In this document: positions 8,256 through 15,911 of the stretch, in pieces
Numbering within the stretch: the first letter of the stretch is position 1
How the letters are laid out: each line of letters begins with the position of its first letter
From: Bacillota bacterium
GTDB taxonomy: Bacteria > Bacillota > UBA4882 > UBA8346
Direction of reading: 5' to 3'
NCBI GenBank assembly: GCA_023402395.1
Contig: JAEYGI010000018.1
Location: 1 to 25,671, forward strand
Length of the DNA stretch: 25,671 bases
The notes under the pieces: model-generated
The model's database searches: none
Told to the model about the DNA's origin: nothing
What the model saw: only the letters and a program-made list of their open reading frames with translations
Position numbers and translations under genes: made by a program

Positions 8256-8290
8256 TTGATGAAAAAGCGCGAATTGCCGCTTTTCATCAA
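8256..8290. terminator. Second hairpin between convergent genes
   Basis: TTGATGAAAA-A-GCG pairs with CGCTTTTCATCAA around an 8-base loop (stem 13 bp, one bulged A). It lies between cheX (+) and the beta-barrel gene (-), and could act on transcripts from either side. Confidence 0.4.
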
Positions 8291-8369
8291 GCTAGCCGCG
8301 CTTATCTTCCCGCGCTTCGCTTTTGCGGCAACCCCCTGGTCTTTGGCCGGGGATTGTCCCAATGTGCGC

Positions 8370-8954
8370 TTAAAATGACCAACCCAGTTTAACTGATAAC
8401 TCCGGTGAGAAATCCGGTACATTCAACTCCTTGCCATCGATGATCACCCGTGAGTCCCCTCCGCTCCTTAAATGCCCGGCAATCCAGGGGTTGATGTAAA
8501 GATGCTCATTGAAGCGGTAAACATAACCTCCGCCAACGGTAAGGACATTGCCGCGAAAGTCGCCCCGGACGATTGAACCGTCGGGCCGAATGGAACTGTC
8601 CCACTGTTCAATCCCTGCGCCGACCCACGGACCTTCATAAGATCCTTTCCATTTTGGGAAATAATCGACAATCAATGCGGCCGCGGTTAGCTTCCAATCG
8701 TTGAAGCCATCGGGGACCACCAGGTTCGGAACGGTCACGTCCGAATAAACCCCACGGATCCGTAAAGGACCCTTTCCGGCCCATCCGCTTACGTAATAGC
8801 CGCCGGTGGCGAATGGCAGGGCATCCAGTTCCATTCCGTAGGACCAACCAGATTGGGCAGCCGGGGAGACCGGCGCGGCTTGAACGGAAACGGCGGCGCT
8901 CAGGATCAGAATCAGAGCCGCCGGAACAATCGAGGCAAGTTTCACTGACTTCAT
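8370..8954 (-). CDS. Predicted small outer-membrane beta-barrel protein
   Basis: Protein of 194 residues with a clear Sec signal peptide: MKSVK, a hydrophobic core, and a likely cleavage after SVQA at about 26. The mature part has no hydrophobic helix and alternates polar and apolar residues in strand-like segments rich in Gly, Trp and Tyr (GGYYVSGWAG, GPWVGAGIEQW, VLTVGGGYVYRF). It ends in LSVKLGWSF. A terminal Phe after an alternating strand is the signal the BAM machinery reads in outer-membrane barrels. Size suits an eight-stranded barrel, but a secreted beta protein is possible. I recognise no family. It begins 42 bp after the TetR gene on the same strand, so it is probably the TetR target. 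Confidence 0.7.
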   Translation of the reverse strand: MKSVKLASIVPAALILILSAAVSVQAAPVSPAAQSGWSYGMELDALPFATGGYYVSGWAGKGPLRIRGVYSDVTVPNLVVPDGFNDWKLTAAALIVDYFPKWKGSYEGPWVGAGIEQWDSSIRPDGSIVRGDFRGNVLTVGGGYVYRFNEHLYINPWIAGHLRSGGDSRVIIDGKELNVPDFSPELSVKLGWSF

Positions 8955-8996
8955 TTTTAAAAATTCCCTTCACTTTCATCTTGGCTATTGTGACGC

Positions 8997-9592
8997 TTAT
9001 GTTCGTAGAAAGGTAAAAATCAGATTGACCATCCGCTCGGTCAGGGCTTGACTGTCCTCCCAGAACTCAGGCAGGGTTCGTTTTTCCAAATGGAGTTTGA
9101 TTACGCCGTAAACCATTCCCAGAACACGGTGGCGTCCAGCCGGCAATCGCGCGGCGCGAACTCACCGGCCGCGATTCCGGTTTCCAACAGTTCAATGACT
9201 TTTAATTGGCTACGGTAATAGGTGCCCAGATAATCGCCGTCCTCCAGCGCCAGCTTTGGGGGTAGTTTTTCGAAGACCAATTCCAGCAACCGGGGATGCT
9301 CGATAGACCAGCGGACAAAGCTCCGGAGCAGATCCTCAAGCTGTTTCCGGCAGGTGTCACCGGGGTTGATTGCGGCCAGAACGGCCTCTTCCATCTCGTA
9401 AATGACGTGCGTTTTAATCTGATCGAGCAATTCCTCCTTGTTCTGGAAGTAGTAATAAATCGTGGTCGGTGTGACGCCGAGTTGACCGGCGATGCCACGA
9501 AGCGTGATCCCCTCGATGCCGGAACGATGAATCGTCTCGGCGACCATCTCTTGGATTTGCTTGATCAACTCGGGATTGGGCGGTCGGGTCAT
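8997..9592 (-). pseudogene. TetR/AcrR family regulator with a single-base frameshift
   Basis: Read from ATG 9592, the frame gives a normal TetR N-terminal DNA-binding domain (GITLRGIAGQLGVTPTTIYYYFQNKEELL split over residues 28-56) but stops at 9101 after 163 residues (DATVFWEWFTA). One frame over, from 9116 to the TAA at 8997-8999, the sequence continues as MVYGVIKLHLEKRTLPEFW and ends in LIFTFLRT, just what a TetR C-terminus should be. One extra base near the GGG (plus-strand CCC 9118-9120) would join them as FWGMVYG and give 198 residues, the usual length. So either the gene has lost a base (the DNA-binding domain stays intact) or the assembly has an error. The downstream beta-barrel gene is its likely target. 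Confidence 0.85.
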
Positions 9593-9619
9593 TTCAAAGG
9601 GCTCCTTTAACGGAATTAA

Positions 9620-9634
9620 CTTAACGATGTTAAG
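9620..9634. promoter_or_regulatory. Palindromic operator upstream of the tetR gene
   Basis: CTTAAC-GAT-GTTAAG is a perfect 6-bp inverted repeat, 28 bp before the TetR start codon. On the minus strand it lies next to a possible promoter (TTGATT, then TATCTT 16 bases on), the usual place for TetR autoregulation. Binding by this TetR is inference from position and symmetry. Confidence 0.6.
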
Positions 9635-9792
9635 ATAACATAGATCAAAAAAGAATCAAGCGCTTTTTTAAATTGATTCGCGCTCCCGCTTCGATGCGGT
9701 TGAATTTATGGCCGGATTGCAAGTCATCGGTTTCATTGGGCCCGCCGGTATGGTAGAATTGAAACAAATCGGCTGTCAAAGGGGAAACGTCA

Positions 9793-10593
9793 ATGAGGCC
9801 TTTTCTGAAATGGGCCGGCGGGAAATACCGGTTGGTGGAGCGGATCCAAGCCAAACTGCCGGCCGGGAAACGGCTCCTGGAGCCTTTCGCCGGAAGCTGC
9901 GCGCTGGCGTTGAATACCGGATACGGCGCTTATTGGCTCAATGATATCAACCCGGATCTGATCCAATTGTATCAAGTGCTGCAAAAGGAAGGCCGGGAAT
10001 TCATCGCTTGCGCCAAGACTTATTTCACCCCGGCCGACAATACGCCGGAACGTTTCTATGAACTCCGGAAGCAGTTCAACCGCGAAACCGATCCGGAGGT
10101 CAAATCGGCGTTGTTTCTCTATTTGAACCGGCACGGCTATAACGGACTCTGCCGCTATAACGCGGGCGGTGAGTTCAACGTGCCTTTCGGGCGCTACCTC
10201 AAGCCGTATTTTCCCGAGCGGGAACTGCTTTTTTTTCTGGACAAGTTCCAGGACGCCATCTTCACCCGGCTTGATTTCGAAGCGATGATGGATCGCGCCG
10301 AACCGGGCGATGTCGTCTACTGCGATCCGCCGTACGTTCCTTTAAACCAGACCTCGAACTTTACCGAGTATAGTTCGGGCGGATTCGGCGAAGGCGAACA
10401 GATCCGGCTGGCCCGGGCCGCCGAACGCTTGGGCGAACGGGGGATCGTGACCGTGATCTCCAATCATTACAATGAATTCATTATTGACACCTATCGCGGG
10501 GCGCGTCTGGAGCGGTTTCCGGTGCGGCGGTTCATCAGTTGCGACGGGGAGAACCGTAACGAAGTCGATGAAGTGCTGGCGGTTTTTGGATAG
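9793..10593 (+). CDS. dam: Dam-type DNA adenine N6-methyltransferase (D12 class)
   Basis: Protein of 266 residues, close to E. coli Dam (278). The class signature is complete: FLKWAGGK (4-11) and EPFAGS (30-35) for S-adenosylmethionine binding, DINPDL (51-56), catalytic DPPY (178-181), and the C-terminal FISCDGENRNEVDEVL, matching the Dam segment with its R-x-x-V-D-E-x-L ending. It should methylate adenine in GATC or a close relative; specificity is inferred from family resemblance. The ATG has AAAGGGGAAA upstream. A nuclease gene follows 162 bp on, so this is likelier the modification half of a restriction system than a solitary housekeeping Dam. The TAG stop overlaps the first copy of a 55-bp repeat. 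Confidence 0.92.
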   Translation: MRPFLKWAGGKYRLVERIQAKLPAGKRLLEPFAGSCALALNTGYGAYWLNDINPDLIQLYQVLQKEGREFIACAKTYFTPADNTPERFYELRKQFNRETDPEVKSALFLYLNRHGYNGLCRYNAGGEFNVPFGRYLKPYFPERELLFFLDKFQDAIFTRLDFEAMMDRAEPGDVVYCDPPYVPLNQTSNFTEYSSGGFGEGEQIRLARAAERLGERGIVTVISNHYNEFIIDTYRGARLERFPVRRFISCDGENRNEVDEVLAVFG

Positions 10594-10720
10594 GAGCTTG
10601 TGCGCGCAATCCTTTCTTCAGGATATAAAGCACAAGCTAATCTGTAACTTCAGGCACAATATACCAGGAGCTTGTGCGCGCAATCCTTTCTTCAGGATAT
10701 AAAGCACAAGCTAATCTGTA
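10592..10720 (+). repeat. Duplicated hairpin element between methylase and nuclease
   Basis: A 55-bp sequence occurs twice without change (10592-10646 and 10666-10720), a period of 74 bp, with diverged bases between. Each copy folds as a nested hairpin: AGCTTGTGC pairs with GCACAAGCT (9 bp), enclosing ATCCT-TTCTTC-AGGAT. There is no T-run, so these are not standard terminators. The first copy starts inside the methylase stop codon and the second ends 20 bp before the nuclease ribosome site region. It may be a processing/attenuation element setting nuclease expression, or a mobile palindromic repeat. Confidence 0.9.
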
Positions 10721-10755
10721 GCTTTACGCACACAGACTCCCGGGAGGTGGTTTCC

Positions 10756-11250
10756 ATGGATAATCAAGGCGGATTGGCCAATCGCCAGGGCCGGACCCTG
10801 GAGCAGCTGGTCATCGCGACCCTGCAGCCAAAAGGGTTTAAAGTGGTCCCGTATCAGCAATATCACGGGACATTGCTGGAATCGTGGGAAGAGGACGTCC
10901 TGCTTACCAACGTGCCCTTTGAGAATATTTACGGCCAGCAGAGCAAGACCGAGTTCAAGATCGTTTCCAAGCGGTACGGCGAATACCGGATCGAATGCAA
11001 GTGGCAGCAGTCTTCGGGCAGCGTCGATGAGAAGTTTCCATACCTCTATCTGAATTGCGTCGAGCGGATGCCGGAGCGCCGGATTATTTTGATCGTTGAC
11101 GGCCAGGGAGCGCGGCCGGGCGCGGTTGAATGGCTGCGCCGGGCGGCCCGGGAAAAGCTGTACCTCGGCCGGCACCAGCTGGATAAGGAGATTCAGGTCT
11201 TTTCCATGACGGAGTTCGTGATCTGGGCCAATAAGACCTTCCGGGGATAA
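10756..11250 (+). CDS. PD-(D/E)XK nuclease superfamily protein, probable restriction endonuclease
   Basis: Protein of 164 residues without signal or membrane segments. The PD-(D/E)XK core is visible: a helix with E16 (GRTLEQLVIATL), an acidic residue E66 in KTEFKIV, and the E80-C81-K82 motif in YRIECKWQQSSGSVDEKFPYL, followed by a strand (RRIILIVDG) and C-terminal helices. This family includes small Mg-dependent type II restriction enzymes and repair nucleases. Being next to a Dam-type methyltransferase suggests it cuts the same site when unmethylated. ATG 10756 is chosen for GGAGGTGG just upstream; the open frame before it is only the hairpin repeat. A strong terminator follows at 11345. Confidence 0.8.
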   Translation: MDNQGGLANRQGRTLEQLVIATLQPKGFKVVPYQQYHGTLLESWEEDVLLTNVPFENIYGQQSKTEFKIVSKRYGEYRIECKWQQSSGSVDEKFPYLYLNCVERMPERRIILIVDGQGARPGAVEWLRRAAREKLYLGRHQLDKEIQVFSMTEFVIWANKTFRG

Positions 11251-11344
11251 ACCCGATTCGAATTTAAAAAGCTGGCCATCAAGGGATTGTAAAAAGATTT
11301 AAATCTGCACCAAGTTGAGTTTTTAAACGATTGGATCATGGAAG

Positions 11345-11369
11345 AGCCGGCCCTAAAGCCGGCTTTTTT
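11345..11369 (+). terminator. Rho-independent terminator of the methylase-nuclease unit
   Basis: AGCCGGC (11345-11351), loop CCTAAA, GCCGGCT (11358-11364) and then six T's. A textbook terminator, 95 bases after the nuclease stop. Confidence 0.93.
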
Positions 11370-11446
11370 AATTGGGTGGGGAAAGTGAAGGAGATGACCG
11401 ACAAGTAACGGGCGGCTCCTTTCGCGTGTTATGATGCTAAAAATAA

Positions 11447-11698
11447 TCCGGCATCCGCTGCCGCGGTTGCGGCATTCCATGCCGTACTTCCGGCGAGGAC
11501 TGCCGAAGCTTCGGCAACTCATGCCGTAGTTGCGGCAAACGATGCCGTTGCTCCGGCATTAGGTGCCGCCTAAACGGGGATGGATGCCCATGGTTCGGCA
11601 TTAGGCGCCGCTGAAACGGCAATGGATGCCGCATCTCCGGCGGAGAGTGCCGGAAGATTGGCAACGAATGCCGGGGCAGCGGCGATGAGTGCCGGAGT
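11447..11698. repeat. Diverged 21-bp dyad repeat array (family A), 12 units
   Basis: Twelve consecutive units of exactly 21 bp follow the pattern NNCGGCA-N5-TGCCG-N4 with occasional substitutions. There is no indel anywhere, so the period is held for 252 bp although linker bases differ from unit to unit. The dyad arms are the conserved part; the spacers look almost random. It is the same motif and period as the identical-unit array at 1-112. The minus strand has an open frame over most of it (11437-11664), reading as degenerate heptads R-[HQ]-x-x-P-x-x, without a credible ribosome site. I treat it as non-coding with moderate confidence. Confidence 0.92.
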
Positions 11699-12015
11699 TT
11701 TTTTCCGAAGCCGAGAGGTTCGGTAACCCATGGAGAATGCTATCGGTCCGGGGGTGAGCGGTGCCGGGGCAGTCCGCTGTCGGGCAGAGCTTTAGTTTCA
11801 ACCGCCAAACCGTCGCCCGAGAATTGGAGGATAACGATTTTTTTGCCGGTTTGGCGGGAAAACAATTGAAACCGAATATAATGACAGCTAATGGTAAAAA
11901 GGGTAATCCGGAGCAATCGCGAATTGTTAATTATGTATGTCGAAATTTGTCGATATTTAACGTTAATGTAAATCGTTCCCTTCACAACGGCCCGATCGAC
12001 TGGGGGAGTGCTTCA
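11699..12015 (+). other. Upstream region of the AraC-type regulator
   Basis: This stretch links the repeat array to the regulator gene. The regulator's frame is open back to 11761, but it includes no ribosome site at its far end and becomes AT-rich around 11880-11970, which looks like a promoter region rather than coding sequence. Possible promoter hexamers there are weak and I do not assign one. Confidence 0.5.
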
Positions 12016-14193
12016 ATGAGGCGTTTGAACATCAAGCAGTTCCGGGTTAATTTTCAGCAGAAACTGATCCTGGCCAGCCTGGCGATTGCCTTGCTGATCA
12101 CGTTAATGTTGCTCGGATATTACGGCAAGGTTCATCGTGACGCCTGGGAACAGCAGCTCCGGTATTATCAGAAAAACCATGAACAGGTCTCCGCCCTGCT
12201 GAACTCGGTGGAAAAACGGGTCAACTCCTATTATCACCAACTGGCGATCCGGGATGATATTCTGAATATCATTGCCAAGCCGGATTACGGGAAAACCGAT
12301 TATTACACCCTGTCGGAGATTCTCAAGAGCTTTTTGAATATCATCAATTCCGATCCTCAGGTCGCTTCGATCTATTTATACAACCGGAGCAGCGGCAAAG
12401 TGTTATCGACAAAATACTCTTTCTCCAATCTTGATTATTTTCCCGATCATGTGATCATCAACCGCTTCGGCTCCCAGACGGAGCCGAAACATTGGTTCCC
12501 GGCCCGCTACGAACGGGCCGGCGATCAAAACTCGCCGGTGCTCATCTCCTGGGCCGCCGGAATCCCCTTCAGCTCCCGGCGGGGCGTGATCGTCTTCAAC
12601 CTCGATCGGGACCGGCTATTGGCCGATTTGGGGTCCAAAACAAACGGGCTGATCATTCTCGATAAGCAACAGCAAGTCATCGGCTGTCAGGACCAGACGC
12701 TGTTCGGCGTATACCAGCGCAACCAGGATAAGATCGCTCTTCCGGAGCAGGGCAAGTCGGAAGTGATCCGGGTTAGCGACGCGGGACGCAAGTATTATTG
12801 CATTGTTTCCAATCCGTCGCGCGCCAATTGGCGGGTTGTATCGGTGGTCCCCGAAGCGCAGGTCCGGGAGGGAATCAATAATAATCAATTCTATCTCTAT
12901 CTGATCATCCTGTTGTTCATCGCTTTTACCTTGGGGCTGGCCAAGGTGTTTCAAAAGACCTACTCCGATTCGATTCAAGTATATCGGGAAAAATTGCAGA
13001 CCAACATCAATTCGCTGATCGACAGTTTCAACATGGGGGTATTGACCGGGGAGTACACCCGGGACGAGATCCTGGCCAAATCGGCGGAGTTGGGAGTTGA
13101 TCTGTCCGGCGGCCGGTTTTTGACCATTGTCTACCAGATCAACAATTATTACAGCTACTTGCTGGAGAACCGGGAATACGGCCAATGGGTGCTGGCCGGG
13201 AAGAAGATTCAAAGCGATATCCGGGAGTGCTTTTTCGGCTATAAAGCCTCGCTGGCCTCGGTGGAATTGGGAAAAGTGGCGGTCATTCTAACCTTGGAGG
13301 ACGGGGCGGCGGCCGGGGAGGTTCCGGAGCCGGCGGCGCGACTGATCCGGGAAAGCCTGGAACGGATCGAAGCCGAGTACAATTTGACGGTCCGGGCCGC
13401 GGTCAGCGAAGTGGTAACCGGGGTCGAGAATATTCGGATCGGGTACGCCCAGGCGCTGAAGGCGTTGAATTTCAAGAGCTTCTCAGGTAAGAATCCGGTC
13501 ATTTACTACAAAGAGGTCGAAGTCCAGACCGCGTTGGACCCGAATTATCCGGTGGCGGAGATCGCCTGTCTCCGGGAGTATATCAAAATCGGCAGCATGG
13601 AGAAGATCGAACGCTCCATCGGGCAGATCTGCGACAATCTGCAGGCGCAGCCCTATATGGCGGTGGACCTGGTCAATGCGGTTTTTGCTAATGTTTTGTA
13701 CGAAATCATCAAGGTGATCCTGGAATTCGGCTATCCGGTCAAAGATATCTTCGGCGACGAGGATCTTTTGATCACTCTTTACAGCTATGAATCGCTGGAC
13801 GAAAAACGGGCCTTTGTCCTGAAAATATGCGGGAAACTGGCCGAATACCGCAGCAGCAAGGAGCAGAACAGCCAAAAGATGACGGTCCGGCGGATCATCG
13901 ACTTTATTGAGCAGAATTACGACAAAACCATTTCGCTGGAGATCGTCGCCGACGAGGTCGGAATGAACCCTTCCTATTTGAGCCTGTTCATCAAGAAAGA
14001 GCTGGGGATCAATTTTATCGATTATGTGATGGAATTGCGGTTGAAAAAAGCGGTCCTCCTGCTCTCGGACGGCGGCCGGACCGTCAAGCAGATCGCCGAG
14101 GACTGCGGGTTTGACACGGTTCATTCCTTCATCCGCAATTTCAAGAAGCATTATCAGGTGACCCCTTCCGAATTCCGAACCATATCTAGGTAG
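12016..14193 (+). CDS. Membrane-anchored AraC-family regulator with Cache-like sensor
   Basis: Protein of 725 residues. TM1 is at about 17-36, an extracytoplasmic Cache-like sensor at about 37-290, and TM2 at about 293-314 (LYLIILLFIAFTLGLAKVF). A cytoplasmic linker/GGDEF-like region follows, then a C-terminal AraC double helix-turn-helix (about 622-725; VADEVGMNPSYLSLFIKKEL and IAEDCGFDTVHSFIRNFKKH). This is the architecture of Paenibacillus/Bacillus regulators that sit beside LplABC-type sugar transporters. ATG 12016 is chosen for GGGGGAG seven bases upstream; the frame is open to 11761. It probably senses a sugar or binding protein outside the membrane and activates the operon at 17272, from which an AT-rich insert now separates it. 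Confidence 0.9.
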   Translation: MRRLNIKQFRVNFQQKLILASLAIALLITLMLLGYYGKVHRDAWEQQLRYYQKNHEQVSALLNSVEKRVNSYYHQLAIRDDILNIIAKPDYGKTDYYTLSEILKSFLNIINSDPQVASIYLYNRSSGKVLSTKYSFSNLDYFPDHVIINRFGSQTEPKHWFPARYERAGDQNSPVLISWAAGIPFSSRRGVIVFNLDRDRLLADLGSKTNGLIILDKQQQVIGCQDQTLFGVYQRNQDKIALPEQGKSEVIRVSDAGRKYYCIVSNPSRANWRVVSVVPEAQVREGINNNQFYLYLIILLFIAFTLGLAKVFQKTYSDSIQVYREKLQTNINSLIDSFNMGVLTGEYTRDEILAKSAELGVDLSGGRFLTIVYQINNYYSYLLENREYGQWVLAGKKIQSDIRECFFGYKASLASVELGKVAVILTLEDGAAAGEVPEPAARLIRESLERIEAEYNLTVRAAVSEVVTGVENIRIGYAQALKALNFKSFSGKNPVIYYKEVEVQTALDPNYPVAEIACLREYIKIGSMEKIERSIGQICDNLQAQPYMAVDLVNAVFANVLYEIIKVILEFGYPVKDIFGDEDLLITLYSYESLDEKRAFVLKICGKLAEYRSSKEQNSQKMTVRRIIDFIEQNYDKTISLEIVADEVGMNPSYLSLFIKKELGINFIDYVMELRLKKAVLLLSDGGRTVKQIAEDCGFDTVHSFIRNFKKHYQVTPSEFRTISR

Positions 14194-14673
14194 CTCATTC
14201 AATAGAAGATCATGACAATTTAGTTTCGATATAGAATATAAGGTTTAATATAAATTGATCATGCGTTGAGCTCGTTTTTGATCAGCTAACTAACCCCATT
14301 CTTAATTTTTGAAATTTCAATTGCCGCTCTATATTATCTATCACTGACATCTTACTAAAAAATATAAATGTTATACAAAGTTGTGTAGACCTTTAGGTCT
14401 TTTTTTTTACGGTAATAATTCCGCTGAAACCAGTTAGGCCTTACAGTGTTTCCCATTTAATTCTATTTAAAAACACAAGAGATGTTTTTTAATTTTTATG
14501 CCAACAAAAAGTATTAAGAAAATTTAAATTTCGACAAAGGATTTGTGTGGAAGAGCTAGAAACAATACTTGGTAATAGAATACTTAATAGGTAATAATTT
14601 CTATTGCCGTACAATTGGTAACACTTATATTGCTTGGTTGGGAAATCAATAATGAAAGGGAGTAGAATATGCA
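14194..14673 (+). other. AT-rich intergenic region at the left edge of a foreign-looking insert
   Basis: Base composition falls sharply right after the AraC-type gene. The 480 bp contain a terminator (14387-14408) and no convincing gene; one short minus-strand frame at its end (14489-14686) has no features. The promoter for the methyltransferase gene should lie in the second half, but several AT-rich hexamers compete and none stands out. Confidence 0.55.
14387..14408 (+). terminator. Rho-independent terminator after the AraC-type regulator
   Basis: AGACC-TTTA-GGTCT is followed by eight T's. The stem is short but the T-run is long. It lies about 190 bases past the regulator stop and before the methyltransferase gene. 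Confidence 0.75.
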
Positions 14674-15822
14674 ATGGTGATGACAAAATTTTCAGAAGAA
14701 AATAATATTAAACTTGACAATAATAATTCGCACGTTCTAAATTTACTTAGCTCTTCAATTATTGAAATCCAAAATCATATTCATAAAAGATATCAGGATG
14801 AGAAACACAGAAAAAGAATCAAGGAGTTTTTCAATTTTAATAATATGAATTTAATTTCTAAATTAAATCAACTGATTATGAATGCAGATTTAATCAAGGA
14901 AATAAATGATATTTATCTTTATAACATTTTCCATAAATGGCGTTCGACGGGGATTCTTTCTTTAATTATTTTTAAATATCAAATTTTCGATAAAGTTTAC
15001 GACATGTTAGCTGACGAATTTTCGAGAAAAGTGTTCGATTGGTTAATATGTTACAATATTGGCTACTCTTTTCTTGGGAATAATACCAATGAAGTTTTTC
15101 CTCATTCTGCTATTGGAAGTGAAAATATTAAAAACAATACATATAGTCCGAAGAAAAAGGGTGTTCTTTATGAAATAGAAAGTTACTTAATTTACTCAGA
15201 AGAAAAGTTGATTCAGGAAACTTGGCAAGAAAATTTATATTGTTTAACTGGAAAGTGTGAGCCTCAATTAGGGGATACAGTAATAAGTGGCGGAGCCTGT
15301 TTTGGAGAAACTTCGATTTGGTTCGCTGATAAGGTTGGTCAAAACGGTCGGGTATATGCATTTGAGCCTTCAAAACATAACTGCACTAGAGTTGAAGAGA
15401 ATATTAAAAGAAATAGATTAGAAAGTATTATAAGAATTAATAATTATGGTTTGTGGGATAAAGAAACCAAATTATTTTTTAACTCAGTTGATTCGAATGG
15501 ACCTGGTAGTTTTTGTAGTGATAATCAAGGGGAATACGCGATTAACGCCGTTTCAATAGATGGTTTTCTGGAAAAAGAGGGATTAGCTAAAATTGATTTT
15601 ATAAAACTTGATGTTGAAGGAGCAGAACTAAAGACTATGGAAGGCGCCAGAAATGTGATTACTAATTATAAGCCAAATTTGGCTATCTCTCTTTATCATT
15701 TACCTAGTGATATATTAGAAATTCCTATTTTAATAAAATCTCTAGTTCCTGAGTATAATATTTATCTTTCTCATAAGATGAACCGCTTGGGACAAACCGT
15801 TTTATTTGCTTCAATGAAATGA
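14674..15822 (+). CDS. FkbM family SAM-dependent methyltransferase
   Basis: Protein of 382 residues. The C-terminal half (about 195-380) is an FkbM methyltransferase: GDTVISGGACFGETSIWFA for S-adenosylmethionine binding, VYAFEPS at the end of strand 2, and IDFIKLDVEGAELKTMEGA, the family hallmark. The N-terminal ~190 residues are Asn/Lys/Ile-rich, helical-looking and not recognised. FkbM enzymes methylate hydroxyls on sugars, polyketides and surface glycans. The ATG follows AAAGGGAG; a second ATG two codons on is also possible. Codon use is strongly AT-biased, unlike the flanking genes, suggesting horizontal transfer. The next gene is 89 bp on, same strand and composition. Substrate unknown. 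Confidence 0.85.
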   Translation: MVMTKFSEENNIKLDNNNSHVLNLLSSSIIEIQNHIHKRYQDEKHRKRIKEFFNFNNMNLISKLNQLIMNADLIKEINDIYLYNIFHKWRSTGILSLIIFKYQIFDKVYDMLADEFSRKVFDWLICYNIGYSFLGNNTNEVFPHSAIGSENIKNNTYSPKKKGVLYEIESYLIYSEEKLIQETWQENLYCLTGKCEPQLGDTVISGGACFGETSIWFADKVGQNGRVYAFEPSKHNCTRVEENIKRNRLESIIRINNYGLWDKETKLFFNSVDSNGPGSFCSDNQGEYAINAVSIDGFLEKEGLAKIDFIKLDVEGAELKTMEGARNVITNYKPNLAISLYHLPSDILEIPILIKSLVPEYNIYLSHKMNRLGQTVLFASMK

Positions 15823-15911
15823 GTGCATGAACATGAGGGTAAGATTTGAGTAGTCTGAAAACCACATTTTTTCCTTTTGAATGGATAGAGATAAGTTAAG
15901 GGAGGTAAGAA

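Noticed and set aside
10672..10755. Upstream extension of the nuclease gene to a GTG inside the hairpin repeat
   Set aside because: The repeat encodes the same meaningless peptide in both copies, while GGAGGTGG directly precedes ATG 10756.
11437..11664. Minus-strand open frame of 75 codons through the diverged array, a degenerate heptapeptide repeat
   Set aside because: The frame stays open because 21 bp is seven codons and the dyad arms contain no stop; spacers vary as if unselected for amino acids and there is no good ribosome site. A repeat peptide is not excluded.
11761..12015. 85-codon N-terminal extension of the AraC-type regulator
   Set aside because: It lacks a ribosome site, is promoter-like and AT-rich, and the family starts with the basic residues and first membrane helix found right after ATG 12016.
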